Below, one piece after another: positions 41,764 through 50,671 of a DNA stretch of 64,000 nucleotides. Source of the stretch: Candidatus Peregrinibacteria bacterium Gr01-1014_25 (lineage in GTDB: Bacteria > Patescibacteriota > Gracilibacteria > Peribacterales > Peribacteraceae); the NCBI GenBank assembly GCA_007376205.1, contig VMFU01000001.1, forward strand, positions 324,644 to 388,643, given 5' to 3'. Below the pieces are notes generated by a model. It saw only the letters and a list, made by a program, of their open reading frames with translations, made no database searches and was not told the DNA's origin. Made by a program: the position numbers and the translations under genes. The stretch's first letter is position 1, and the number at the start of each line of letters is the position of its first letter.

Positions 41764-44700
41764 CTACAGATCGAACAACTTCTTGATTTTCGTCTCCACT
41801 TCATCGCCCCACGCGCCGGGCTTGAACCCCCATTGGAGCCAGTGGCGCTGCATATCCTTGCCGATGGCTTCGACGCTGGATTTGCAGATGCCGCCGTCGG
41901 CGAGTTTGCGTTCGATCAACGTATCGAGCAGTTTGTTGAAAAACACCGTTTCGTCATCCATATGGCTGTACAGCTTCTTGATGGCGTCGAGGAGCTTGTG
42001 TTTCATGTTGTAGCCGGTCTTGCTCCCGGGATCGCGAATTTCGTAGGGGAAGAGGTTGAGCAGACGCGTGAGGCGATCTTCAAAGCCTGTCTGGCCGTTG
42101 AGCAGTGGCTGGGTGATGAGCGTCCGCACGAAGCGCTTATGCCCTTCGGCCGTATTCCCGTCATGCTGGAGGTCATTGATGATCGTCCAGTGTCCCACGC
42201 CAGGGGCTTTAGAAACGTCGCGCAGATCAAGTGTTGCGAGGTCGGTTGTCGCGCTGAACCTGTAGTAGGTCGATGCGTGGCCGCGTGCGGATTCAGGCTG
42301 ATAGATGCGGGACTCCCAGCGATCCTTCTCCGCACCGTCCCACCCTCGCTCGTACGCGTAGGGGTATGTGACGATGACTTCGTCGATGCCCGCTGCCGGA
42401 TCCCGATAGCGGCCGACGTAGACCATTTCCCGGGCTCCCGGCGCGACCGGAACGAGCGAGAGGAATTTCTGCCGGCACGCGGCGGTGCGCACCCGCAGCC
42501 GCCAGCGGGCGACGGTCTCGGCGTGGTCCTCCGCTTCCTTATTAAGGGCTAGTTCGTTGCCCCGTCCCGCCTCCTTGTCGATGTGCTCGCGGGCTTTCTG
42601 CAGCAGATCCAGGGTGAAGACTTCCGGGTAATGCGAGAGATTTTCGCGCATCCTCCACGCAAACATCGCGGGCCGGAGCATGAATTCCGGATATTTCTTC
42701 GATAGTGCCTGCGTCATGGCGTCCCGCGTCTTCGATTCCTTTTCAGACGTACAGGCGAAGAGGATCAAATCTTTGAACTGCAGTCGGATGCCCTCTTTCT
42801 GTTCCAGGTAATCGAGCCACTGCGCAAATTGCTCGGGCGTGTACTGCTGATCGAAGACGCGCCAACCGGGCTTTTCCTGTTTTTTCTCCTTTTCGTCCGT
42901 GATGATCGCATCCTGATATTTCCGCAGCATCCGGAAAACGTTCATCATTTCCTGAACGATCAGTTCGCGATGTTGATACATGTCGAGGTGGCTCTCCAGC
43001 ATTTTGCGCTCCTCGAGAACTTTGCTTTCGTCGCGCTTCTTGAGGGTGTCCCTCTCCCATCCGTACGGCGCATCGGCGAATGATTTCATCGTGAAGTTCC
43101 AGTCATCCCTGACGCGCCCGACGTTGACGTTTCTCTCCCTAATGATCCGCTGTATCTCGGCAGTTTCCTTCGTGCATTTTTCCAGAAGTTCTCCGGCCGT
43201 TCCCATGTACACGGGAAATTCGATGAACTTTCCCGGATTCTTCTGATCGGGAATCCTGTGTACCTTGTACATTTTCATATCTCCTTTTTTCGTTTTCCAT
43301 TCGGCCTCGTATTTTGTGATGTACTCCTTTTTCAATTGCGCTTTCTCCTCCTCATATTTCACGCCGAGGGACTTCTCTTCGCCTTCCTCCTTCGATCGCC
43401 TCGCCTCGATGAGGCGGAATTGCTCGTCGAGCCCGGCAACGAGTTGGGGATAGGTTTTTGCGAAATCCTCATACGAGAGAACAGCGACGGACGAGGGCTT
43501 GGTGGAAATGACGGTGCGCGTCGTGTTCCCTTTTTCGTAGAGGATGTTCGTGGTGGATGCCGTCGTCCGCACGGACCACTGCTTGCGATCGGACGAAGGA
43601 CAACGGAAGGAAAATAGCCGCACGCTGTGCGAGTCCACGTCGGATTGGAGCAAAACGAGATCTTCAAACCGCATATCGTACCCGTCTTTCCGCACTTTGT
43701 TCCAGTTGTATCCCAGACCTGCCAGGTAATCGACCTCGAAATTCCCTTTCTGGACCCAGATCGGCCCGCTGATGCTTCCCTGGCTGAAAAACGGCGCATC
43801 CTTAATGCCCAGGCGTTGGCGCAAGTCGCTGTCCGCCGGATACATTTTCCTCCCCGATAATCTATTGAGCCGAGCCGTGCTGATGCGTTCCCGAATGTCA
43901 CGAATCTGCTGCGACGTGATGATTTCGCGTGAAACAACAAGCGCCTGCACCTCGCGCAAGAATTCCTGCATTTGTTCCTTCGTCAGCTCGCGAGAGGCCG
44001 AATGCAAATCTTGCATCAGCATGAAGAGGTCCATCCGGACGGTGTGCGTGGGGGCATTCATCGTCTGCGCACCCTTGAAAATGTTGATGCCCGGACCTCT
44101 GTACTCTTTCGCAAGAGCGTCAAAGTCCTGCAGGATGCCGCCGACGATGCCGACTTTCTCATGGGTTTTTATGGCCTTGGCCAGTTCCGCGGCGAACTGC
44201 TCCGCGCTCATGCCGGGATACTGGTCCCGTGACGTGGCGCGGTTGCTCCGGATCTGGCGGCCGATCTGCGCGACGAGGCCACGTTGCACCGTATCGGTCA
44301 TCGGGGCATTCTCCTGCCCCTCGTAGCGCCCGAGATCGCCGAGCCACGCCTCGCGCTTGTAGACGCCGAGGTAGTTGTAGAGGCCGACGTCCCGCGCGAT
44401 GTCACCCAGGAGCGTTCGATAGCTGGTCCACGCGCGGTAATCGGGATCGGTCGGGACCGGATCCTTCGGGTCGGCGCTTTCCATCTTCTGAAAGTATTCT
44501 CGCGCCTTCTTCAGCGCCGCGCTCCCCTGACCCTCCCCCATGGCATACCGCACCGTACGATCGTTGCGGTGCTTGCGGTCGCCATCATGCGTGGCCAATG
44601 CGACCCCGCCGAGCGTTTCATCCTGCGCAAGAACGCCCTTTGCGCGAAGCCGCTTCTCCATATCGCGTTCCTGGGCGATGAGCGCCGGCACCTGGATGTG

Positions 44701-46587
44701 GAGGTAGACGGATTGCGCCTCGCCCCATTCCTGCAGTTTCTCCGGGGAAATTTTCTGCTGCTCCCAGAGGGCGATGAGCATGGGGCTTTCCTTCGCTTCT
44801 TTTGCATCGGCGATAGCCTGGTCGACGCGTTTGTTCCATTCGTCGATCGAATGGAAATAGTCGCCGGAGAGCGTCTTGCCGACGCCCTGTGTCAGATTCG
44901 CCTCGCGCGTCATATAGGACTTAAAGTCACGGTCGGGATCCACGCGGGAAATGCCGACCTGCTCCGAAATTTCCTCCAATGCGCCGATGGCGCTGTCGCC
45001 GGAGATGAGCGAGAGGATTCGCCCGGCGGCGTCCTTGCTTGCGGATTCGGGGATCTCCTTGTCGATCCACGTGCAAAACTGGTCGATTTTGTCCGCGGCG
45101 ATGAACGCGACGGCCATCGCTGCGGCGAAGACCGCGACGTTATTCTTCGGAACGATCTTGAGGAATCGTGCGCTCTGCCCGAGCCGCATCAATTTGCTCG
45201 TCGCGTTGCCGACCGCGATGAACGATGCAAACTGCATCGTGGCCTTCACCTTATTCGGGGATTCGTGCAGGTACATTCCCCAGAGGAGAACCGTGACGGG
45301 GCTTTCAACCTTGAAGAGTTCGGCGAGGAACGTCCCTCCGACGCCTACTTTGTTCGTCATGAAATTCAGCATGCGGCCGAGCATCGTGACGCTCGCGGCC
45401 TTGCCGAGCATCTCGCTGGCCTTCGACCATCCTCCGATAATCGCTTTGCGCGTGGCGGCATCGACCTGACGAAGGAGGGGTACCTGTTGGATCGTTTTTT
45501 TGTTGAGCGCTTCCCAACTCAACCATCCTTCGGCTAATTCCTCGGCGGCCTCGTTGATGACGACACCGGCGTACAGGAGCCATTTGTCGTTGTCCTGCTC
45601 CGGTTTCTGCAGCACTTTGCGCTCATAGAGATCGCGGTTCGCGAGGAATTCGAAGATCGTCGTCGCGACGTCCTTGCCGATGTCGCCCTCCAAATTGCGG
45701 CGCGTCGCTTCCTGCAGCGAACGGGAAATGGTGCCGCGTTGCTCCTCCAGCTTCTTGTAGAGCGCGAGCACTTTGGGATTCTTCGCATGTACCGGATCAC
45801 GCGCCTGGTCGGGGGGCAGGATGCGCCGGCCGAGCGATTGGATGAATTCTTGAAATTCTTCCTGCGTGACGTCGGTCGGGAAATTCATCGTTTTCAGGAA
45901 CATCTCGCGGCCGGCGGCGCGACACTTCGCTTCGTACGTCTCCACGCGCTGCATATGCGCCTGCCAGCGTTTCCCCAGTTCCGCATTGTGAGCGGGGCGA
46001 TCTTCCTCGACGGCTGTGGCGAAATCCGTGAAGAGGAACCGCCGGCGCTCTTCCTTGATCGCATCGAATTCCTTCTGAAGATCGGCATGCGTTCCCGCAG
46101 GGGGTTTGCGTGGCGGTCTGGTGATCGCCGTCGCGATCGCCTCGCGTCCGGTGTCGGGTACGCCGGTGGCTGATTGTATGCGTTGCACCGAGGCATTCGT
46201 CGCCGCTTCGTAGGCACGTTCATGCGCGATGGCGGCTTGCATTGCCGGATGCGCGAGGAGAACACCCAGACGTTCCTTGGCCGCATCCAGACGCTGCGCA
46301 TCTCGGTGATCGAGCACCACTTCGAAGCCGTGCACGATCAAACGCTCCTCTTCGGAGCCCTCGGGGCAAACGGCCCGGTAGGCTTGCCACGTCTTCTCGA
46401 GCGTCGCTTTGTGCTCCCGGGGATACACGTACGGCGCCTGATGGGCGGCGATGCGTCCGATGAATCGCTGGAGCAGATTGATCTGTTCCCGATGCTCGCC
46501 TTCCGCGATGTTCTTCAAGCGCTCCGCGACCGCCTGACGGCGTTCGACGGACTGCTGATGCTCGGGAGATGGAGGTGTTTCGCCCAT
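41764..46587 (-). CDS. Giant hypothetical membrane-associated protein, 1607 residues
   Basis: A single unbroken frame of 1607 codons, unrecognised. There is no signal peptide. Residues about 430-500 contain two hydrophobic stretches (SPVTVLLWGMYLHESPNKVK... and VAVFAAAMAVAFIAADKIDQ) that could cross the membrane. The flanking parts are charged and mostly helical, including likely coiled coil near 1080-1115 (EEEKAQLKKEYITKYEAEWK). A C-terminal region near residues 1390-1500 with FLSLVPVAPGAREMVYVGRY looks more globular. It starts 18 bases after the 791-residue gene, as the last large gene of a four-gene operon. Function unknown. Confidence 0.82.
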   Translation of the reverse strand: MGETPPSPEHQQSVERRQAVAERLKNIAEGEHREQINLLQRFIGRIAAHQAPYVYPREHKATLEKTWQAYRAVCPEGSEEERLIVHGFEVVLDHRDAQRLDAAKERLGVLLAHPAMQAAIAHERAYEAATNASVQRIQSATGVPDTGREAIATAITRPPRKPPAGTHADLQKEFDAIKEERRRFLFTDFATAVEEDRPAHNAELGKRWQAHMQRVETYEAKCRAAGREMFLKTMNFPTDVTQEEFQEFIQSLGRRILPPDQARDPVHAKNPKVLALYKKLEEQRGTISRSLQEATRRNLEGDIGKDVATTIFEFLANRDLYERKVLQKPEQDNDKWLLYAGVVINEAAEELAEGWLSWEALNKKTIQQVPLLRQVDAATRKAIIGGWSKASEMLGKAASVTMLGRMLNFMTNKVGVGGTFLAELFKVESPVTVLLWGMYLHESPNKVKATMQFASFIAVGNATSKLMRLGQSARFLKIVPKNNVAVFAAAMAVAFIAADKIDQFCTWIDKEIPESASKDAAGRILSLISGDSAIGALEEISEQVGISRVDPDRDFKSYMTREANLTQGVGKTLSGDYFHSIDEWNKRVDQAIADAKEAKESPMLIALWEQQKISPEKLQEWGEAQSVYLHIQVPALIAQERDMEKRLRAKGVLAQDETLGGVALATHDGDRKHRNDRTVRYAMGEGQGSAALKKAREYFQKMESADPKDPVPTDPDYRAWTSYRTLLGDIARDVGLYNYLGVYKREAWLGDLGRYEGQENAPMTDTVQRGLVAQIGRQIRSNRATSRDQYPGMSAEQFAAELAKAIKTHEKVGIVGGILQDFDALAKEYRGPGINIFKGAQTMNAPTHTVRMDLFMLMQDLHSASRELTKEQMQEFLREVQALVVSREIITSQQIRDIRERISTARLNRLSGRKMYPADSDLRQRLGIKDAPFFSQGSISGPIWVQKGNFEVDYLAGLGYNWNKVRKDGYDMRFEDLVLLQSDVDSHSVRLFSFRCPSSDRKQWSVRTTASTTNILYEKGNTTRTVISTKPSSVAVLSYEDFAKTYPQLVAGLDEQFRLIEARRSKEEGEEKSLGVKYEEEKAQLKKEYITKYEAEWKTKKGDMKMYKVHRIPDQKNPGKFIEFPVYMGTAGELLEKCTKETAEIQRIIRERNVNVGRVRDDWNFTMKSFADAPYGWERDTLKKRDESKVLEERKMLESHLDMYQHRELIVQEMMNVFRMLRKYQDAIITDEKEKKQEKPGWRVFDQQYTPEQFAQWLDYLEQKEGIRLQFKDLILFACTSEKESKTRDAMTQALSKKYPEFMLRPAMFAWRMRENLSHYPEVFTLDLLQKAREHIDKEAGRGNELALNKEAEDHAETVARWRLRVRTAACRQKFLSLVPVAPGAREMVYVGRYRDPAAGIDEVIVTYPYAYERGWDGAEKDRWESRIYQPESARGHASTYYRFSATTDLATLDLRDVSKAPGVGHWTIINDLQHDGNTAEGHKRFVRTLITQPLLNGQTGFEDRLTRLLNLFPYEIRDPGSKTGYNMKHKLLDAIKKLYSHMDDETVFFNKLLDTLIERKLADGGICKSSVEAIGKDMQRHWLQWGFKPGAWGDEVETKIKKLFDL

Positions 46588-46605
46588 GCCATGCGGAGTG
46601 GGTGT

Positions 46606-48981
46606 TTATTTCTTGATGCCTTTGAGACGCGCCCGCAGATTCGCATCGGTTTCCGCTCTCGCTTCCAGCGCGGAGCGAACGTCCGCTTCGGATGCCCTCG
46701 GATCCAGTTTGATGTCCAAGTCCGCGGCGACCTTCTGCAGGTCCGCGAGGGGCGCTTTGGTGATGTTGAGCTTCGCCTGGGTAATTTCCAGTTCCGCGGA
46801 AAGGCGCCCAACGTCCGTATCGAATCCCTGGGGGTTTGTTGCCGCCGTCGAATCCGATGCCGCGACTTCCTTCTCCAGTGCGGCTATTTTCTCATTCGCC
46901 TCTAGGAGCTCCGCGTCGCGCTGGGCGATTTCCGTTCGCAGGCGCGCGGCTTCCTCCTGGTTGCCTTCCAATGCGCTCAAACGCTTCTCAAGCGCCTGCT
47001 TTTCTCGCAAGGCGGCACGACGGCGCATCTGCCAGCGTGCAAGCTTGATCGCCGCATACCCCGCGCCGATGCCCAGGGCGACGTACAACCAGTACATGCC
47101 CTGACGGTCGCCCCACTCATGCATCTCCTTCTGCCAGTCGAGGTGCACGCCGACAACCTTGTGAATGTCCTGGAGCAGAATGGCGTATTCCTTGCTGTAG
47201 CTGCCCCAGTCTTCCTCGAGTTGCGCGAACGCCGCGACGAGGATCTGCTGCGGCGTGGCGTTCTTGGCGAGAAGTTGGTCGATGTTCTGCGTCGTCACCC
47301 GCTCCGGCAGGTTGTTGATCGTAACGTTGCCGACGGCCAGCGTACGCTGCGGTGAGAAGAGCTCGCGGTATCGGGGCGTTTGCGTCAGCGTCTTGATGAG
47401 CTGCAGCGAACCGCGCAGGCGGCCGACAGCTCCCGTCTTCTGGAACCGCTCGATGGCTCCCTGCACGTGATCCTGCTTCTGGTTCATCCGGTCCTTTTCC
47501 TCGGGGGTGAGTTCGTCCCAATCCTTGTATCGGCCCTTCTCGTCCTTCGGCCAGCCGATCAGCTCGGGGATGTCCCCCATGAGGCGTTCCTTCGCGTTCT
47601 TCGACGGCGCGTTGACCAAATCGCGAAGCGGCTCGAGCGATGGATGCCACTTCTCCTTGAACTCGGGGATGATCGCCGTCTGCGCGTTCGTGATGAGATC
47701 CGTGATCCTGGTGACAACCATACGTCCGCGTTGGTTCCAGGTCTTCTCCGTCCGTTCCAGGATGCCCACCTTCAGCACGTCCTTCTCGACGATGTCCAAG
47801 TGCTTCTCCATCGTTCCCATCGCGTGCTCCTGCTGCTCACGCACGAACTTGTCGAGGTCGAGGTCGCTCTCCTTGGAGAATTCCTTCGGCCCCTTGTCCG
47901 TGTCCAGCGCGTACTCCTGGTCGCAAGCGTGGCGAATGGTGGCCAGGCGCATGCGTGCGATCTGGTAGTCGTAGGCAGTCTTGTTGAGCGATGCGAGGCG
48001 GGCGATGCTCTCTCCACCCTTCTGTTTGAAGATGTCGCGGACGGAGTCCAGTTTGTTCTGTTTCTGAAGTTCGCCAACCATCTTCGCGTCGGCGATGTAC
48101 TGATCAAAATTGACGCCAGCCTTCCCAAACACGGCGCGCGCGGCGTCATCTTTGCCGTCGAGCAGTCCCACAGGAATGATCACCTTCTGCTGCTGCGGAT
48201 TCCAGTACTGCGTTCCCTTCAATTTTTCGTTCGCATCCGCGAGACGCTTGTTGATCTCGTTGATGGGACTCTTATCGCTCTTGGCCCGTTCGTAGTAGTG
48301 GTGATACTCGGCCTTCAGCAGCGTGAGCGTGCCCAGGTACGCGGGAACGATGCCCTCGGGATTCTTGCCCGTGGGGTCCTTGCCTTGCAGGAAACGGCCC
48401 AGGAAATTCCGTCCGTCGCGCGAACGCAGGACATCGAGCAGGTGCCCCGGGCGCTCCATGCCGGGCTGGCCCGTGCGGTTCACATTCTTCTGGAATGCGA
48501 TCATCTCCTTTGCCGCGACGATCATCTCCTCCTGATTCGCCGCGATGGCGACATCCATTTTCGGGTCGATGGGGATGCCCAACTGCTGGCAGATACTCTT
48601 CTGTGCTTCGTACTGCCGTTGCATGTCCATGTACCGGCTGACGGCAGTCTCGATCAGCTCCAGCGCCGTGACGTTGACGTGCGCCACGAGGACCTCTCGA
48701 CGTTCGGCGGGTTGCAGCTTATCCGCTTCCCAGTTGCGTGACCGCAGGACGCGGGCCGCCTGCACGCGGTGCGCGAGGGTGCGGTACTGCAGGATGTCCC
48801 GGAGTGTCAGCGTGCCCTTCTCATCGTGTTTCGCGATCTCCACCTTGCGGGCGTTCAGTTCCTTCTCATCCCACTTACGCGGGTCGAGCGGCTTGCGCTC
48901 ACCGATGATCTGCGCGACGCGGTCGAGAGGCGAAGCGGCAGGGGCCTCTTCGCGGCGCTCGGGGGGTTTTTCCGGCGACAT
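46606..48981 (-). CDS. Large hypothetical membrane protein with coiled coil, 791 residues
   Basis: Unrecognised. The first 620 residues are charged and helical. One hydrophobic segment (MYWLYVALGIGAGYAAIKLA, about 628-648) is followed by a strong heptad-type coiled coil (RRRAALREKQALEKRLSALE, about 652-715) and an acidic end. A single-pass membrane protein is inferred; orientation is uncertain as no signal peptide is seen. Near the C-terminus LQKVAADLDIKLDPRASEAD resembles short DNA- or peptide-binding HeH/SAP-like helices, but too weakly to assign. It is 23 bases downstream of the 169-residue gene. Confidence 0.82.
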   Translation of the reverse strand: MSPEKPPERREEAPAASPLDRVAQIIGERKPLDPRKWDEKELNARKVEIAKHDEKGTLTLRDILQYRTLAHRVQAARVLRSRNWEADKLQPAERREVLVAHVNVTALELIETAVSRYMDMQRQYEAQKSICQQLGIPIDPKMDVAIAANQEEMIVAAKEMIAFQKNVNRTGQPGMERPGHLLDVLRSRDGRNFLGRFLQGKDPTGKNPEGIVPAYLGTLTLLKAEYHHYYERAKSDKSPINEINKRLADANEKLKGTQYWNPQQQKVIIPVGLLDGKDDAARAVFGKAGVNFDQYIADAKMVGELQKQNKLDSVRDIFKQKGGESIARLASLNKTAYDYQIARMRLATIRHACDQEYALDTDKGPKEFSKESDLDLDKFVREQQEHAMGTMEKHLDIVEKDVLKVGILERTEKTWNQRGRMVVTRITDLITNAQTAIIPEFKEKWHPSLEPLRDLVNAPSKNAKERLMGDIPELIGWPKDEKGRYKDWDELTPEEKDRMNQKQDHVQGAIERFQKTGAVGRLRGSLQLIKTLTQTPRYRELFSPQRTLAVGNVTINNLPERVTTQNIDQLLAKNATPQQILVAAFAQLEEDWGSYSKEYAILLQDIHKVVGVHLDWQKEMHEWGDRQGMYWLYVALGIGAGYAAIKLARWQMRRRAALREKQALEKRLSALEGNQEEAARLRTEIAQRDAELLEANEKIAALEKEVAASDSTAATNPQGFDTDVGRLSAELEITQAKLNITKAPLADLQKVAADLDIKLDPRASEADVRSALEARAETDANLRARLKGIKK

Positions 48982-49004
48982 ATGTATGTTTGGAAAAGGG
49001 ATGC

Positions 49005-49514
49005 TTAGAGCGGGGCCTTATCGATCGGGGGGACGAGGAATTCGGGATTCGTTGTTCCGCCCATGATCGCGCCTCCGGGCGCCGCCGCTTTACTCGCGGC
49101 ATCGAGGTGGGCAACGCCGATGCGGGAGAGGAGCGCTTCGAGATTGCCGGTCATGTACGCGCCGCCGACGATTGCCAGGATCGTCAGACCCAACGTCGTC
49201 AGGATCGGATGCTTGCGAAAGGCCCAGCCCACCGCGCGGAACGGCGCCTTCACTGTTTCCTTCACGCCGCCCCAGAGCTTCTGGTACCACTTCTTGTGCA
49301 CCTCGCCCTTGCGGTCAAGCTCCTGCAGGTGCGTTGTGTAGAAGCGCACCGCTTCGGGGTTGAGTTTCGAATTTTGCATCGCGGTTTTCTGATTTTTTAC
49401 AGATTCCTTAATGAGGGCAAATTTTTCCTCGCCATACTTTTCCAGCATGTAATGATCCAGCTCCGCGTGCGACTTGATCGGAGGAACGTTTTCTTGCGGC
49501 GCGGTAGAGGTCAT
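49005..49514 (-). CDS. Hypothetical single-pass membrane protein, 169 residues
   Basis: Unrecognised. From the ATG at 49514 (MTSTAPQENVPPIKSHAELD) there is a charged helical N-terminal half, a membrane segment at about 101-124 (HPILTTLGLTILAIVGGAYM), and a short C-terminal tail with a Gly/Ala-rich stretch. It starts two bases after the stop of the 135-residue gene, so the two are probably coupled. Confidence 0.78.
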   Translation of the reverse strand: MTSTAPQENVPPIKSHAELDHYMLEKYGEEKFALIKESVKNQKTAMQNSKLNPEAVRFYTTHLQELDRKGEVHKKWYQKLWGGVKETVKAPFRAVGWAFRKHPILTTLGLTILAIVGGAYMTGNLEALLSRIGVAHLDAASKAAAPGGAIMGGTTNPEFLVPPIDKAPL

Positions 49515-49516
49515 GG

Positions 49517-49924
49517 TCAGGCGTAGGAAATGGAAGCATTTGTTTCGAGAATGTCGTGGCGCAAATGGCCGAAGGCAGCGATGGCCTGGATGTCCTCGTC
49601 GGTCTTCGCCTGGGACAGCAGCGCCACCATCAGCATCGCGATGCCGCGCGCGCCGATCGTGAACAGAAGCTCGGGGAGCGCCTCTTCGGGCACATCCTTC
49701 ACCTGGTCCGCCGTCAGCTCCTTGCCTTGCACGATCTGTTCCATGAGCGGCTTGAGCGCGGGCCACCGGTGCAGTTCCGCCATGCCCGCGCGGATATGCA
49801 GCTGCTCGTCGGTCTCGAACGCATCGGTGGATTCTTCACGAACCGTCCACCCTTCGCGCAGGTTCTCCGGTAGCGCCGAAAACAGCTTCTGTTCCGGGGT
49901 AGTGAGGAGGAGTGTTGCGTCCAT
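49517..49924 (-). CDS. Hypothetical protein, 135 residues, first gene of the operon
   Basis: Unrecognised acidic, helical protein (MDATLLLTTPEQKLFSALPE). A hydrophobic stretch ELLFTIGARGIAMLMVALLS lies near residues 85-105 and might be buried or membrane-associated. It heads the minus-strand operon of four genes reaching 41764 and has a good promoter just upstream. Confidence 0.75.
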   Translation of the reverse strand: MDATLLLTTPEQKLFSALPENLREGWTVREESTDAFETDEQLHIRAGMAELHRWPALKPLMEQIVQGKELTADQVKDVPEEALPELLFTIGARGIAMLMVALLSQAKTDEDIQAIAAFGHLRHDILETNASISYA

Positions 49925-49940
49925 GGATTGTGGATCAGGG

Positions 49941-49990
49941 AGAGGAAAATTCTTCCTCTAAATAATAGCGTAAATCGCGGAAAATCGCAA
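49941..49990 (-). promoter_or_regulatory. Promoter and palindrome of the giant-protein operon
   Basis: On the minus strand TTGCGA (49990-49985) and TATTAT (49967-49962) are 17 bases apart. Just downstream, AGAGGAA and TTCCTCT form an inverted repeat (49941-49959) that would lie at the 5' end of the mRNA as a hairpin, or serve as an operator. Confidence 0.65.
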
Positions 49991-50003
49991 TATCATGCCT
50001 TCG

Positions 50004-50040
50004 CACAAAAAGAAGAGCCCCTGGTGCAGGGGCTCTTCCA
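50004..50040 (-). terminator. Intrinsic terminator after the Ser-rich secreted protein
   Basis: Read on the minus strand, AAGAGCCCCTG and CAGGGGCTCTT form an 11-bp stem with a very short loop, followed by CTTTTT. It lies about 30 bases after the stop of the gene at 50068-50583. Confidence 0.85.
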
Positions 50041-50067
50041 GTTCTTGACGTTGGACGGCAGGAAATC

Positions 50068-50583
50068 TTACAGCGATTCGCCCTCGGATTCCTCGGAAGG
50101 GTTCTGGCCGCAGGCCTTTGCCGCTAGCTTGAAGGTTTTCCATGCCGCGTGCTTCGCATCTTTGAATGCCATCCATGCATTGTGGATCGCCTTCTTGCGT
50201 TCGGCTTTGTCCGTCATCGCCCATGCGGCGATAAGAGCGGTCTTGCGTGCCTGGACTGCGGCGATCAAAGCATCCTCGCGTGCCGTTACGGCAGCGGACA
50301 TGCAGGCCGCATCGACGGTCTTGCCCTGCTTCTTGTCTTTTTTCAGTCCCTTCATTTTCCCGTGCTCCATCCCCTTCGGCTTCGAGGAAGAGCTGCTGGT
50401 CGACGAGGTCGAGACGGACGACGTCGATGACGTGGAAGACACCGACGAGGTTGACGACGTCGACGACACGCTGGACGTCGAAGACGATGAACTCGTTGAG
50501 GAAGAGGATTCGTCGGCGAAGGCGGGGAGGGCGATGCTGACGGACAGGAGTGCGGCGATCGCCGCGATCAGAGCTTTGCGCAT
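50068..50583 (-). CDS. Secreted Ser/Thr-rich protein
   Basis: Unrecognised exported protein of 171 residues. It has a clear signal peptide (MRKALIAAIAALLSVSIALP, likely cleaved after AFA), then a run of about 45 Ser, Thr and Val residues in an SSTSSTSSV pattern, a basic KPKGMEHGKMKGLKKDKKQG segment, and a helical Ala/Lys-rich C-terminal part with two Cys. The low-complexity stretch may be a flexible, possibly modified, surface spacer. It has its own terminator. Confidence 0.8.
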   Translation of the reverse strand: MRKALIAAIAALLSVSIALPAFADESSSSTSSSSSTSSVSSTSSTSSVSSTSSTSSVSTSSTSSSSSKPKGMEHGKMKGLKKDKKQGKTVDAACMSAAVTAREDALIAAVQARKTALIAAWAMTDKAERKKAIHNAWMAFKDAKHAAWKTFKLAAKACGQNPSEESEGESL

Positions 50584-50671
50584 AGCGAAGAGAGGAAAAA
50601 GGATAACCCATACATGCTACGCAGTCCGGGGAAGGAGGCAACTGACGACGCCTGCGATTCGTGGCCCGCTA

